Below are positions 1 through 9,485 of a DNA stretch of 37,318 bases, in pieces; position 1 is the first letter of the stretch; the number at the start of each line of letters is the position of its first letter. The DNA lies in NCBI GenBank assembly GCA_902558205.1, contig CACECY010000005.1:1-37318 (forward strand). The letters run 5' to 3'. Below the pieces are notes generated by a model that worked only from the letters and a program-made list of their open reading frames with translations, made no database searches and was not told the DNA's origin. Source of the stretch: an uncultured Pelagibacteraceae bacterium. Its GTDB lineage: Bacteria > Pseudomonadota > Alphaproteobacteria > Pelagibacterales > Pelagibacteraceae. Both the position numbers and the translations under genes were made by a program.

Positions 1-1
1 T

Positions 2-880
2 AAGATTGAAAAATTAAGGAGTGAATTAAATGAAATTCAAGAACAGTCAATACAAATTAGAGAAAGAAAAGCAAGCTCAGGTGCTACCATAGAAGGTCTT
101 AATAAAAGAAAATCAGACCTATTGGACAGGATTAATTCTGAACTTAATTTTACTGAAGATAATATATTAGAAAACTCTAACTTAAATGGATTAGAAGAAT
201 TACCAAATTATATTGACCAAGAAGATCAATTGGATAAAAAAAAACAAGAAAGAGACAGACTTGGATCTGTGAATTTAAAAGCTGATGAGGAGACAAATAA
301 ATATGAAATTGAAATAAAAAAGATGGAACAAGATCGTGCAGATTTAGTAACAGCCATAATCAAATTGAAAGAAAGTATTAATGAATTGAATCAAAAAGGA
401 AGAGAAAGACTAATTGAAGCCTTTGAAAAAGTTAACAGAAAATTTAATGAGGTATATACAAAGTTATTTAATGGAGGAAATGCAAAATTAGAATTGGTAG
501 ACTCTGACGATCCTCTTGAAGCAGGACTAGAAATGTTAGTGAGCCCTCCAGGAAAAAGATTACAATCAATTACGTTATTATCTGGAGGTGAACAAGCTTT
601 AACTGCCTTATCACTAATATTTGCAGTTTTCTTGACTAACCCATCGCCTATTTGTGTTTTAGATGAAGTTGACGCTCCACTTGATGATGCAAATGTAACA
701 AGATTCTGTAACCTTTTAGAGGAGTTAACAAAAATTACTAATACAAAATTTATAATCGTAACCCACCATGCTTTAACAATGTCTAAAATGGACAGGCTTT
801 ATGGTGTGACAATGCCTGAGAAAGGGATAAGTCAATTAGTTGCTGTTGATCTTCAAAAAGCAGAAAGCATGGTTGCTTAA
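2..880 (+). CDS. smc: Chromosome segregation ATPase SMC, C-terminal part (truncated by window start)
   Basis: Frame is open from base 2 through the listed ORF start at 122. C-terminal ABC ATPase motifs: signature LLSGGEQALTALSL, Walker B VLDEVDAPLDD, and FIIVTHH; upstream coiled-coil. Confidence 0.93.
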   Translation, partial: KIEKLRSELNEIQEQSIQIRERKASSGATIEGLNKRKSDLLDRINSELNFTEDNILENSNLNGLEELPNYIDQEDQLDKKKQERDRLGSVNLKADEETNKYEIEIKKMEQDRADLVTAIIKLKESINELNQKGRERLIEAFEKVNRKFNEVYTKLFNGGNAKLELVDSDDPLEAGLEMLVSPPGKRLQSITLLSGGEQALTALSLIFAVFLTNPSPICVLDEVDAPLDDANVTRFCNLLEELTKITNTKFIIVTHHALTMSKMDRLYGVTMPEKGISQLVAVDLQKAESMVA

Positions 881-886
881 ACTTGG

Positions 887-1162
887 ATGTCAAAAGATCA
901 GTTCAAAACTCGCTTACAGATTGCAAAAAACAAACTTTCTAAGAAAAATTTAAAAGAAAATAACCAGAATTCATCCTCTATTGGTGCCGCTTTTAAGCTA
1001 AGTACTGAGTTAGTCTCTGCAGTTGCTGTTGGGGCAATTATTGGGTTTATTTTAGACAATACCTTTGGTACTAAGCCTTGGTTAATTATAATATTTTTTT
1101 TTATTGGTGTGGTTGCGGGTATAATTAACGTAATCAGATCAGCAAAAAAAATGCAAAAATAG
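887..1162 (+). CDS. atpI: ATP synthase protein I (AtpI family)
   Basis: Small protein with two TM segments (AVGAIIGFILDNTFGTKPWLIIIFFFIGVVAGIINVIR), directly upstream of atpB. Confidence 0.85.
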   Translation: MSKDQFKTRLQIAKNKLSKKNLKENNQNSSSIGAAFKLSTELVSAVAVGAIIGFILDNTFGTKPWLIIIFFFIGVVAGIINVIRSAKKMQK

Positions 1163-1171
1163 ATTTTTTTT

Positions 1172-1906
1172 ATGGCAGCAAATCCAATGACACAATTCGA
1201 AGTTTATCGAATTGGTCCAGAAATTAAGATAGGTGCTTTTGATATTTCTTTTACAAATGCAAGCTTATTTATGGTTATCAGCTCGCTTGCAATCCTACTA
1301 ATTTTTAATTTAGGTTCAAAGAAAAATTCTCTTTTACCTAATAAGCTACAGTTACTTGCTGAGCTTAGTTATACTTTTGTCTCTAAAATGATTGGCGATA
1401 CAGCTGGATCAAAAGCAAGACCATATTTTGCATTCATATTTTCTTTATTTATGTTTGTATTATTCTGTAATATGTTTGGGATGATACCCTACACTTTTAC
1501 TGTTACTAGCCACATAATTGTAACTTTCATGCTTGCAGCATTTATATTTATTGGGGTTACAATAATAGGTTTTATTAAACATGGTTTTGGATATTTAAAA
1601 TTATTTGTTCCAAGTGGAGTGCCTGCAGTTTTGCTTCCACTTATCGTTGTGATTGAAATAATTTCTTATTTGAGTAGACCAATAAGCTTATCCGTTAGAT
1701 TATTTGCAAATATGATGGCTGGTCACACTATGATGAAAGTTTTCGGAGGCTTTGTAATAAGCCTTGGAATAGTTGGTGGATGGCTTCCACTGAGTTTTTC
1801 GGTTGCTTTAACAGGTTTGGAGATACTAGTTGCTTTTCTCCAAGCATATGTTTTTGCGATCTTAACCTGCATCTACTTAAATGATGCATTAAATTTACAC
1901 CATTAA
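1172..1906 (+). CDS. atpB: F0F1 ATP synthase subunit a
   Basis: Subunit a signature SLSVRLFANMMAGHTMMKVF; in F0 operon order. Confidence 0.97.
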   Translation: MAANPMTQFEVYRIGPEIKIGAFDISFTNASLFMVISSLAILLIFNLGSKKNSLLPNKLQLLAELSYTFVSKMIGDTAGSKARPYFAFIFSLFMFVLFCNMFGMIPYTFTVTSHIIVTFMLAAFIFIGVTIIGFIKHGFGYLKLFVPSGVPAVLLPLIVVIEIISYLSRPISLSVRLFANMMAGHTMMKVFGGFVISLGIVGGWLPLSFSVALTGLEILVAFLQAYVFAILTCIYLNDALNLHH

Positions 1907-1913
1907 TTAATAT

Positions 1914-1919
1914 AGGAGG
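1914..1919 (+). promoter_or_regulatory. Strong Shine-Dalgarno AGGAGG for atpE
   Basis: AGGAGG 5 nt upstream of the atpE ATG at 1925; neighbouring atpI, atpB and atpF' starts lack a comparable motif. Confidence 0.75.
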
Positions 1920-1924
1920 ATATA

Positions 1925-2152
1925 ATGGAATTAGAAGCAGCAAAAATGATCGGTGCAGGATTAGCAGCAATCGCTCTAGCGGGTGCCGGTGTAGGAATTG
2001 GAATAATTTTTGGAAATTATTTATCAGGTGCAATGAGAAATCCATCTGCAGCTCAAAAACAATTTCCAAACTTATTGTTAGGCTTTGCACTAGCGGAGGC
2101 AACTGGACTTTTTGGATTAGTAGTTGCATTAATTATTCTTTTTGCATTTTAG
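1925..2152 (+). CDS. atpE: F0F1 ATP synthase subunit c
   Basis: 75-aa two-helix hairpin with glycine-rich helix 1 (AGAGVGIGIIFG), RNPSA loop and carboxylate motif FALAEATGLFGLVVAL. Confidence 0.97.
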   Translation: MELEAAKMIGAGLAAIALAGAGVGIGIIFGNYLSGAMRNPSAAQKQFPNLLLGFALAEATGLFGLVVALIILFAF

Positions 2153-2158
2153 ATTTGA

Positions 2159-2749
2159 ATGATTAAAAAAATTATTTTTCAGTCAGTATTTTTTAGCTTT
2201 CTTTCATTGGAGAAAGTTTTTGCTGCTGAAAGCGGAGGTATGCCTCAATTAAATCCTGAATTTTGGATTTCTCAGATTTTCTGGTTAACAATAACTTTTG
2301 GTATTTTGTATTTAGTTTTATCAAAACTTATATTGCCAAAAATAAGTGCTAACTTAGAGTCTAGAAAGTCACAAATTTCAGATAATATTGAGGCAGCAGA
2401 CAAGCAAAGAGATGAAAGTGACGCCAAGTTAAAAGAGTATGAAGAAATCATTTCCAAAAGTAAAAATGAAGCAAAAAATATTTACAATCAGTCAAGAGAA
2501 AAAGCATTAAAGGAAATAAATGCAAAAAGAGATATTTTGGATAAGCAAATTGATGAAGAGATTAAAAAAGCTGAAGATGAGATTAATCAATTAAGAAAAG
2601 ATGCGCCAACAAAAATTAACAAGATTGCAATTGAAACTGCTTCTGAACTAACTAAAAAATTAATTGGTGCCGAGGTTAATAATAGTAGTATTTCAGCAAT
2701 AGTTGATGATTTGTCTAAAAGAAACGGAGAAAAATATTATGGAAATTGA
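2159..2749 (+). CDS. atpG: F0F1 ATP synthase subunit b'
   Basis: Subunit b-type: N-terminal hydrophobic leader, one TM segment and a long charged helix; located between c and b as in alphaproteobacterial F0 operons. Confidence 0.88.
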   Translation: MIKKIIFQSVFFSFLSLEKVFAAESGGMPQLNPEFWISQIFWLTITFGILYLVLSKLILPKISANLESRKSQISDNIEAADKQRDESDAKLKEYEEIISKSKNEAKNIYNQSREKALKEINAKRDILDKQIDEEIKKAEDEINQLRKDAPTKINKIAIETASELTKKLIGAEVNNSSISAIVDDLSKRNGEKYYGN

Positions 2750-3236
2750 TTCAACATTTTGGGTGGCAGTTTCTTTCGTAATTTTCTTTGGAGGCTTAAT
2801 ATATTTAAAAGTACCACATAAAATAAATGACATCCTAAATAAACTTATATCAGATATTAAGAACGAAATTGATGAAAGCGAAAAATTAAGAACTGAAGCA
2901 AAAACTTTGCTGGATAATGCCCAAAAAAAATTAGATACAGCCCAGAGTGCAAAAAATGAGATTCTTGATCAAGCAAAAAGAGATAGTGATAAGTTAATTA
3001 TTGAATTAAATGACAAATTTCACAAATTATCTGATTTAAAGAAAAATTTGGCTGAAAATAAAATTAATCAAATGAAAGAAAATGCGATTAAAGAAATTAA
3101 AGATGCATCAATTAAAGTTGCTGTAGACTCTGTTAAAAAAATTATTAACACATCTGTTGATAAATCAAAGCTAGATACACTGTTTCAAAAAAATCTGAAC
3201 GAAACTAAGGAAGAGTTAAAAAAAATTAACTCATAA
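2739..3236 (+). CDS. atpF: F0F1 ATP synthase subunit b
   Basis: MEIDSTFWVAVSFVIFFGGLIYLKVP then a long coiled-coil. Start at 2739 preferred over the ORF-track start at 2703 because it gives the canonical MxxDxTFWV N-terminus. Confidence 0.92.
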   Translation: MEIDSTFWVAVSFVIFFGGLIYLKVPHKINDILNKLISDIKNEIDESEKLRTEAKTLLDNAQKKLDTAQSAKNEILDQAKRDSDKLIIELNDKFHKLSDLKKNLAENKINQMKENAIKEIKDASIKVAVDSVKKIINTSVDKSKLDTLFQKNLNETKEELKKINS

Positions 3237-3275
3237 TAGCCTTACAATTTTTTTAAAAAACTATAAATTATTAAA

Positions 3276-4736
3276 ATGAATTCTGTTGTAATAGGTTCTG
3301 GTTTTGGAGGTATAGCTGCTGCACTTAGACTTAAGGCTAAAGGTCATAAAGTTGTTTTAATTGAAAAACATCCAGATCTTGGAGGTAGAGCTAGAGTATT
3401 TAAAAAAAATGGATTTACATATGATGGAGGTCCAACAGTAATTACAGCACCGTACCTAATAAATGAGTTATTTGAATTATTTAATAGAGATCCCAAAGAT
3501 TATATTAAACTCTCTCCACTGAAGATTTGGTATCAGTTCGTTTTTGAAGATAATTCAAAGTTCAATTATTCAGGTGATGAGACAGAAATGAAAAAACAAA
3601 TTGAAAAAATAAATAAAGATGACGTCAAAGGTTATGAAAAATTAGTAAATTTTACTAAGAAAATTTTTGACAAAGGCTTTACAGAACTTGCTGATGTACC
3701 ATTTGATAAACCTTTTGTAATGATGCAGCAGTTACCAGCATTGTTAAAACTTAAAAGTTATAAATCAGTTTATTCATTAGTTTCATCTTATATAAAGGAT
3801 GAGAAACTAAGGAGAATACTTAGCATGCATCCACTTTTAGTTGGGGGCAATCCTTTTACAACAACTTCTATTTATGGGTTAATTTTATTTTTAGAAAAAA
3901 AATGGGGAATACATTATTCGATGGGAGGAACAGGAAATATTATCAAAGGTTTTGAGAAATTAATGAATGAAGTTGGTGTAGAAATAATAAAAGGTAACGA
4001 AGTTAAAAAAATTATTTCTAATGGTAATAAAATAACTAGTGTCCAATTAGATAGCCAAAAAAATATAGAAACAGATAATGTTATTTGTAATGCAGATCCA
4101 CCAGCAGTTTATGAAAAAATGTTAAATGGAAATAAAAATAATTCACTACTATTTAAGTGGAAAAAAAATAGGATGGAATATTCCATGGGTTTGTTTGTAT
4201 ATTATTTTGGAACTAAAAAAACTTATAGTGAAGTTGAACATCATACAATAAAATTTGGTAAAAAATATAAAGAACATCTTGATGATATATTTGAAAATAA
4301 AAAATTAAATAATGATATAAGTTATTATCTTCATAGACCGTCTGCTACAGACAAATCAATGGCTCCCGATGGTCAAGATTGTTTTTATGTTTTAGTTCCA
4401 GTACCAAATAATCAGTCAAATATTAACTGGTCTGTTGAGGGTGAAAAAATGAAAAATTTAGTAATAGATAAAATGGAAAAAGATTTGATGCCAAATTTAA
4501 GAGAAAATATTATTGAAGATTTTTATTTAACTCCAGATTATTTCGAAAAAGATTTAAACACTAAATATGGTTCTGGATTTTCAATCCAACCTAAATTTTC
4601 ACAATCAGCCTATTTTAGATTTCATAATAAATCTGAGATTTATGATGGACTTTATTTCGTAGGAGCCGGTACTCATCCGGGAGCTGGCGTGCCTGGAGTG
4701 CTTTCTTCGGCAAAAGTATTAGATAAAATTTTATAA
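3276..4736 (+). CDS. crtI: Phytoene desaturase
   Basis: N-terminal FAD motif GSGFGGIAAALRLKAKGHKVVLIEKHPDLGGRARVF and C-terminal YFVGAGTHPGAGVPGVLSSAKV typical of CrtI. Confidence 0.96.
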   Translation: MNSVVIGSGFGGIAAALRLKAKGHKVVLIEKHPDLGGRARVFKKNGFTYDGGPTVITAPYLINELFELFNRDPKDYIKLSPLKIWYQFVFEDNSKFNYSGDETEMKKQIEKINKDDVKGYEKLVNFTKKIFDKGFTELADVPFDKPFVMMQQLPALLKLKSYKSVYSLVSSYIKDEKLRRILSMHPLLVGGNPFTTTSIYGLILFLEKKWGIHYSMGGTGNIIKGFEKLMNEVGVEIIKGNEVKKIISNGNKITSVQLDSQKNIETDNVICNADPPAVYEKMLNGNKNNSLLFKWKKNRMEYSMGLFVYYFGTKKTYSEVEHHTIKFGKKYKEHLDDIFENKKLNNDISYYLHRPSATDKSMAPDGQDCFYVLVPVPNNQSNINWSVEGEKMKNLVIDKMEKDLMPNLRENIIEDFYLTPDYFEKDLNTKYGSGFSIQPKFSQSAYFRFHNKSEIYDGLYFVGAGTHPGAGVPGVLSSAKVLDKIL

Positions 4737-5587
4737 TGTCTAATAAAAGCTACTTATCTGTCTATGCAAAGTCATTTAGCTGGGCTGGTTTTTTTTTGCC
4801 TAAAGAAGCATTAAAAAAATGTTCAGCTTTATATGATTTTTGTAGGGTTGCGGATAACATTGCAGATGATGATGATGAAATAGAAATTAAAGAACAAAAA
4901 TTTAATCAATTTGAAAACGACTTCAATCAAAAAAATTTCAATAATCCCATTATAAAAAATATGTGGAGTCTTGTTGAAGAGTTCAATATATCATTAAAAA
5001 TTGTTCAAGATTTATTGATTGGCATTAAGTCAGATATCAAACAAGAAGTTAAATTAGACTCAAAAAAAGATTTATTAATTTATTCATACAGGGTGGCTGG
5101 AACAGTTGGTTTAATGATGGCAAAGATTTTAAGAGTGAAAAAAAAAGACTCACTTAAATCAGCTATTGATCTTGGAATAGCAATGCAATTAACAAATATA
5201 TCTAGAGATGTAATAGAAGACTCAAAGAATAATCGATTTTACATCAAAAATGAATTTGAGGAGATCTCCTCAACTATTTATCTTGCAGACAGCTTTTATA
5301 AAAGTTCATTTTATTCAATAAAGGATATTCCGATAAGTTTTCGTTTTTCCATTCTAGTTGCAAGGAGAGTTTATAGAAAAATAGGATACAAAATTCTTAA
5401 TCAAAAAAATTTGGAAAATTATCAAAATTCTGGAAAGATTTACGTTTCAAATTCAGAAAAGATCTTAGAGACTTTTCTTTCAATTTTTGACTTAATTAAA
5501 CTATCAATTAATTATAGAAAAGATGATCAAATACAACATGATCATACTTTGATCAGAGAAGAAATAAATTTAAATGAAAGATTTTGA
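4736..5587 (+). CDS. crtB: Phytoene synthase
   Basis: Squalene/phytoene synthase motifs YDFCRVADNIADD, YRVAGTVGLMMAKIL, AMQLTNISRDVIED; overlaps the crtI stop by 1 nt. Confidence 0.95.
   Translation: MSNKSYLSVYAKSFSWAGFFLPKEALKKCSALYDFCRVADNIADDDDEIEIKEQKFNQFENDFNQKNFNNPIIKNMWSLVEEFNISLKIVQDLLIGIKSDIKQEVKLDSKKDLLIYSYRVAGTVGLMMAKILRVKKKDSLKSAIDLGIAMQLTNISRDVIEDSKNNRFYIKNEFEEISSTIYLADSFYKSSFYSIKDIPISFRFSILVARRVYRKIGYKILNQKNLENYQNSGKIYVSNSEKILETFLSIFDLIKLSINYRKDDQIQHDHTLIREEINLNERF
5256..5273. repeat. Perfect 18-bp palindrome TTGAGGAGATCTCCTCAA inside crtB
   Basis: Read directly; identical to its reverse complement; could fold as a 7-bp stem with a GATC loop in mRNA. Confidence 0.9.
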
Positions 5588-6641
5588 CTATATTATTATT
5601 GGTGGTGGTTGTGCGGGGTTGTCACTTGCATATGAACTCGAAATCAATGAAAAATTAAAAGAAAAAACTTTGGCTATTATTGAGCCAAGAACAGAATATA
5701 AAAAAGATAAAACCTGGTCTTTTTGGAAAATAGCAGATCATAACTTTGAGGATTGTGTTAAGAAAAGTTGGGAAAATTTTACAGTTAATACAGCAAATAA
5801 AACTAATCATTTGGAGTGTGTTGATTATCCATATCAAAGTGTTGATAGTGGTTTGTTTTATGAAAAAATTAACAATAAATTAAAAGAAAATAAAAATATT
5901 TCCTTTTTTAAAAATATAGATGAAATAAATTCAAGAAATTCTTTTGTTTTTAATAGTGTCCCATTAATAAAAAAAAACCATCATAATCTTTGGCAACATT
6001 TTTGTGGTGTAGAAATTGAGACTAAAAATAATTTTTTTGATGATGAGATTTTTAACCTAATGGATTTTGACTGTGATCAAAGAGAAAGTGTTCATTTTTT
6101 TTATACATTACCCTACTCTAAGACTTCAGCTTTAGTTGAAACAACTTGGTTATCAAAAATGAATGATAGTTCTAAAAAGGATTATGACACACAAATAAAA
6201 GATTATATTGAAAATCATTTAAACTTAAAAAATTACAGAATAACTTATAAAGAAGAAGGTGCAATTCCTTTATTCTATCCATCACATGAGATTATAAAAA
6301 ACAAAATAAATATTGGCACCGCTGGAGGTATGACTAGATTAAGTACAGGTTATACTTTTCTAAATATTCAAGAACATAGTAAATATATATGTAAAAATAT
6401 TGAAAACATTTCCGAAACTAAAAAATTTGAAATAAATAAAAAATATCGATTTTTAGATGATATCTTTCTAAGAGTTCTTGAAAAACATCCTGAAAAGATG
6501 CCAGATATTTTCTTTAAAATGTTTAAGAGTTCACCAAAGACTGTTATAAAATTTTTATCCAACAAAAGTAATTTTTTGGAGGATTTGTCTATAATATTTA
6601 AAATGCCAAAAATAACATTTATTAAAGCTTTATTTTATTAA
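5574..6641 (+). CDS. crtY: Lycopene beta-cyclase
   Basis: N-terminal FAD motif DYIIIGGGCAGLSLAYEL, KTWSFW, and AGGMTRLSTGYTF; located between crtB and blh. Confidence 0.93.
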   Translation: MKDFDYIIIGGGCAGLSLAYELEINEKLKEKTLAIIEPRTEYKKDKTWSFWKIADHNFEDCVKKSWENFTVNTANKTNHLECVDYPYQSVDSGLFYEKINNKLKENKNISFFKNIDEINSRNSFVFNSVPLIKKNHHNLWQHFCGVEIETKNNFFDDEIFNLMDFDCDQRESVHFFYTLPYSKTSALVETTWLSKMNDSSKKDYDTQIKDYIENHLNLKNYRITYKEEGAIPLFYPSHEIIKNKINIGTAGGMTRLSTGYTFLNIQEHSKYICKNIENISETKKFEINKKYRFLDDIFLRVLEKHPEKMPDIFFKMFKSSPKTVIKFLSNKSNFLEDLSIIFKMPKITFIKALFY

Positions 6642-6651
6642 TTATATAAAA

Positions 6652-7587
6652 ATGAATAACAGGATAAAAAAAATTAATTTTAACCATTCTTTCATTTTTT
6701 TTTTACTCTGTAATATTTTTTCTATAGTAACTTTTAAAATTACTTATTTTACAATTTCTCCTTTTATTTGTTTATTGTTAATTCTTAGTATTGGTGTTTC
6801 TCATGGATCACTCGATAACGAAAAAGGAAGAAGGCTTTTTCAAATTTTTGGTATAAATAGTTTCTTTATTTTTTATTTGTCATATATCTTTATTTCGTTA
6901 ATTGTAATAATTTTATGGTTAATTATACCGTCTATTTCTTTAATCATTTTTTTAATAGTAGCTTCATATCATTTTGGTAAAGAAGATACTCAATTTTTAA
7001 TAATTAGAAATTCACACCTAAACCAATTATTATTTTTTTTAAAAGGTTCTTTAATAATTTTAGCACCATTGTACTTTCATTTTGATGAAACAATATCTAT
7101 ATTTAAATTGTTATTAATTGATAATGAGTCATTTTACAAACTCTTGGATTTAATAGAAACAAATAAGATTTTGCTTTACAGTATTATTCTATCAACTTTA
7201 TCTAATATAATATTATTTACTAAGAATTTTGATTTTAAAAAATTTACAATTTTTTTAGATTATTTTTCAATACTAATAATAAATTATTATTTCTCTCCTT
7301 TAGTAGCATTTACAATTTATTTCTGTTTTTTACATTCTGTAAGACACAGTATTTCATTAATAGTTGAATTAAATGATAATGACCTGATAAATGGTCTAAA
7401 AATCTTTACAAAAAAAGCTTTGCCTCTAACTATTCTCACTGCTACTTTTTGTTTTTTAGGGCTCTACTTATTGAATAATACTTACAATTTTGATAGTTCA
7501 ATTTTAAAAATAATATTTATAGGTTTGGCGTCTTTAACCTTTCCACATATATTGCTCGAATATTTAATTGAAAAAAATGAAAAATAA
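6652..7587 (+). CDS. blh: Brp/Blh-family beta-carotene 15,15'-dioxygenase (retinal-forming)
   Basis: Multi-TM protein with conserved His motifs GVSHGSLDNEKG, ASYHFGKED and LHSVRHS; directly downstream of crtY. Confidence 0.92.
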   Translation: MNNRIKKINFNHSFIFFLLCNIFSIVTFKITYFTISPFICLLLILSIGVSHGSLDNEKGRRLFQIFGINSFFIFYLSYIFISLIVIILWLIIPSISLIIFLIVASYHFGKEDTQFLIIRNSHLNQLLFFLKGSLIILAPLYFHFDETISIFKLLLIDNESFYKLLDLIETNKILLYSIILSTLSNIILFTKNFDFKKFTIFLDYFSILIINYYFSPLVAFTIYFCFLHSVRHSISLIVELNDNDLINGLKIFTKKALPLTILTATFCFLGLYLLNNTYNFDSSILKIIFIGLASLTFPHILLEYLIEKNEK

Positions 7588-8518
7588 GGAATTAAAAATA
7601 CTGTTATCTGCCCCTAGAGGTTTTTGTGCTGGTGTTGAAAGAGCTATAGAAATAGTAGAAAAATCTATCCAAAAATATGGTGCTCCGGTTTATGTTCGTC
7701 ATGAAATAGTTCATAACAAATTTGTAGTTGATGATTTAAAAAGTAAAGGAGCTATATTTGTAGAAGAGCTTGAGGAAATAGAGGACAAATCAAGACCAGT
7801 AATATTTTCAGCACATGGTGTTCCAAAAAAAATACCAAAAGATGCAATGAACTATAATATGACTTATGTTGATGCTACATGCCCTTTGGTGTCAAAAGTA
7901 CATAGAGAGGCTGAAAATCTGCATAAGGCTGGTTATCATTTAGTTTTAATTGGACATCAAAACCATCCCGAAGTTGTTGGTACAATGGGTCAATTACCTG
8001 AAGGATCTATTGATCTTATTCAAAATGAGGATGATGCCAAAAAATATATAACTGAGAATAAGAAAATTTCATATGTTACCCAAACTACTTTATCAATAGA
8101 TGATACAAAAGATATAATTAAGATATTAAAAGATAAATTTCCAAATATAAAAGAGCCTGCAAAAGATGATATTTGTTATGCTACAACAAATAGACAGATG
8201 GCTGTTAAAAATATTGCAAAACAATGTGATTTATTTTTTATAATAGGTAGTAGAAATTCCTCTAATTCTGTCAGATTAGTCGAAGTTGCAAAAAAATCTG
8301 GCTGTTTAAATTCTCAATTAATCCATTCGCAAAGTGAAATTCCATTCGATTTAATCGAAAATTCAAATACAATAGGTATTTCATCTGGTGCTTCTGCACC
8401 TGAGATCTTAGTTGATAATTTTATAAACGAATTAAAAAATAGATATACAGTTAGTATAGATGAGGTCGAAATTATCAAAGAAGATGTAGTTTTCAAAATT
8501 CCAAAAAAATTAAATTAA
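7577..8518 (+). CDS. ispH: 4-hydroxy-3-methylbut-2-enyl diphosphate reductase
   Basis: LSAPRGFCAGVERAIEIVE, FSAHGVP, DATCPLVSKVH, GHQNHPEVVGTMGQ, ISSGASAPEILV. ORF track starts at 7568; Met at 7577 (MKNKELKILL) equally plausible. Confidence 0.97.
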   Translation: MKNKELKILLSAPRGFCAGVERAIEIVEKSIQKYGAPVYVRHEIVHNKFVVDDLKSKGAIFVEELEEIEDKSRPVIFSAHGVPKKIPKDAMNYNMTYVDATCPLVSKVHREAENLHKAGYHLVLIGHQNHPEVVGTMGQLPEGSIDLIQNEDDAKKYITENKKISYVTQTTLSIDDTKDIIKILKDKFPNIKEPAKDDICYATTNRQMAVKNIAKQCDLFFIIGSRNSSNSVRLVEVAKKSGCLNSQLIHSQSEIPFDLIENSNTIGISSGASAPEILVDNFINELKNRYTVSIDEVEIIKEDVVFKIPKKLN

Positions 8519-8519
8519 A

Positions 8520-9485
8520 ATGGCTGTCTATACAAAGATAAATAAAAAAGAAATTTCTTATATCAATAAAAAATTTAAAATAGATAAAATTACTAGCTTT
8601 AAAGGTATCAAACAAGGAATTGAAAATACAAATTATTTATTAAAATCAAAAAAAAATAAATTCATACTAACAATTTTTGAAAAAAGAGTTTCTAAAAAAG
8701 AAATTCCCTTTTTTATGAAACTAATGGACCAGTTAAACAACTATAAAATTAATTGTCCAAAACCTATCAAAAATAAAAATGGAGATTACTTAATAAAAAT
8801 CAAAAATAAAACAGCCTGTATTGTTTCATTTCTTAATGGAAAGGATAAAAAATCTCTTAGTCCAAAAAATTGCTATGAGATAGGAAAGATGATTGCACAA
8901 ATGCATTTATCAACAAGTAAAATTAGACTTTACAGAAAAAACTCTATGGGTGTTAAAAATCTTAATCCTTTGTTAAATAGTATAAAATTTAAATCAAAAA
9001 AATTTACTAATTTAGAAAAATTTTTGAAAAATAACCTTCAAGAAATTAAAAAAAAATGGCCAGAAAAATTACCAAAAGGAATAATACATGGAGATTTATT
9101 TATAGATAATATTTTTTTTAGAAATAACAAATTATCAGGAATTATCGATTTTTACTTTGCTGCAAATGATTATTTTATGTATGAGATTGCTATTTGTATT
9201 AATGCTTTATGCTTCGATAAGATTAATTCAAAATTTAAAATTAATAAACTAAAAATAAGAAATTTAATTAAAGGTTATGAGAAAATAAAAAAAATTTCAG
9301 CCAAAGAAAAAAAGTCATTGAATATTTTATGTAGGGGGGCTGCAATGAGATATTTTCTTACTCGTCTTTATGACTACACAAATACACCTAAAACTGCACT
9401 TATAAAAATTAAAGATCCAAGAGAGTATTATCAAAAGCTAATAATACACAATAATTTAAAGAGTTATAAAGATTATTTAAAATAA
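8520..9485 (+). CDS. thrB: Homoserine kinase (APH-fold, ThrB type II)
   Basis: IKQGIENTNYLL, GIIHGDLFIDNIFF, GIIDFYFA kinase motifs; lies between ispH and rnhA as is usual in alphaproteobacteria. Confidence 0.92.
   Translation: MAVYTKINKKEISYINKKFKIDKITSFKGIKQGIENTNYLLKSKKNKFILTIFEKRVSKKEIPFFMKLMDQLNNYKINCPKPIKNKNGDYLIKIKNKTACIVSFLNGKDKKSLSPKNCYEIGKMIAQMHLSTSKIRLYRKNSMGVKNLNPLLNSIKFKSKKFTNLEKFLKNNLQEIKKKWPEKLPKGIIHGDLFIDNIFFRNNKLSGIIDFYFAANDYFMYEIAICINALCFDKINSKFKINKLKIRNLIKGYEKIKKISAKEKKSLNILCRGAAMRYFLTRLYDYTNTPKTALIKIKDPREYYQKLIIHNNLKSYKDYLK

Noticed and set aside
1728-2129. 133-aa minus-strand ORF across atpB/atpE
   Set aside because: Antisense to two unambiguous ATP synthase genes; low-complexity Leu/Gln/His/Ser composition typical of a shadow ORF.
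1925-2152. Sodium-specific c-ring
   Set aside because: Helix 1 lacks the Gln and the helix 2 motif is AEATG rather than the ES(T)-type sodium ligand signature; proton coupling is more likely.
3242-3267. Possible sigma-70 promoter (TTACAA ... TATAAA) before crtI
   Set aside because: 14-nt spacer is too short and the region is AT-rich enough for chance matches; not reported as a feature.
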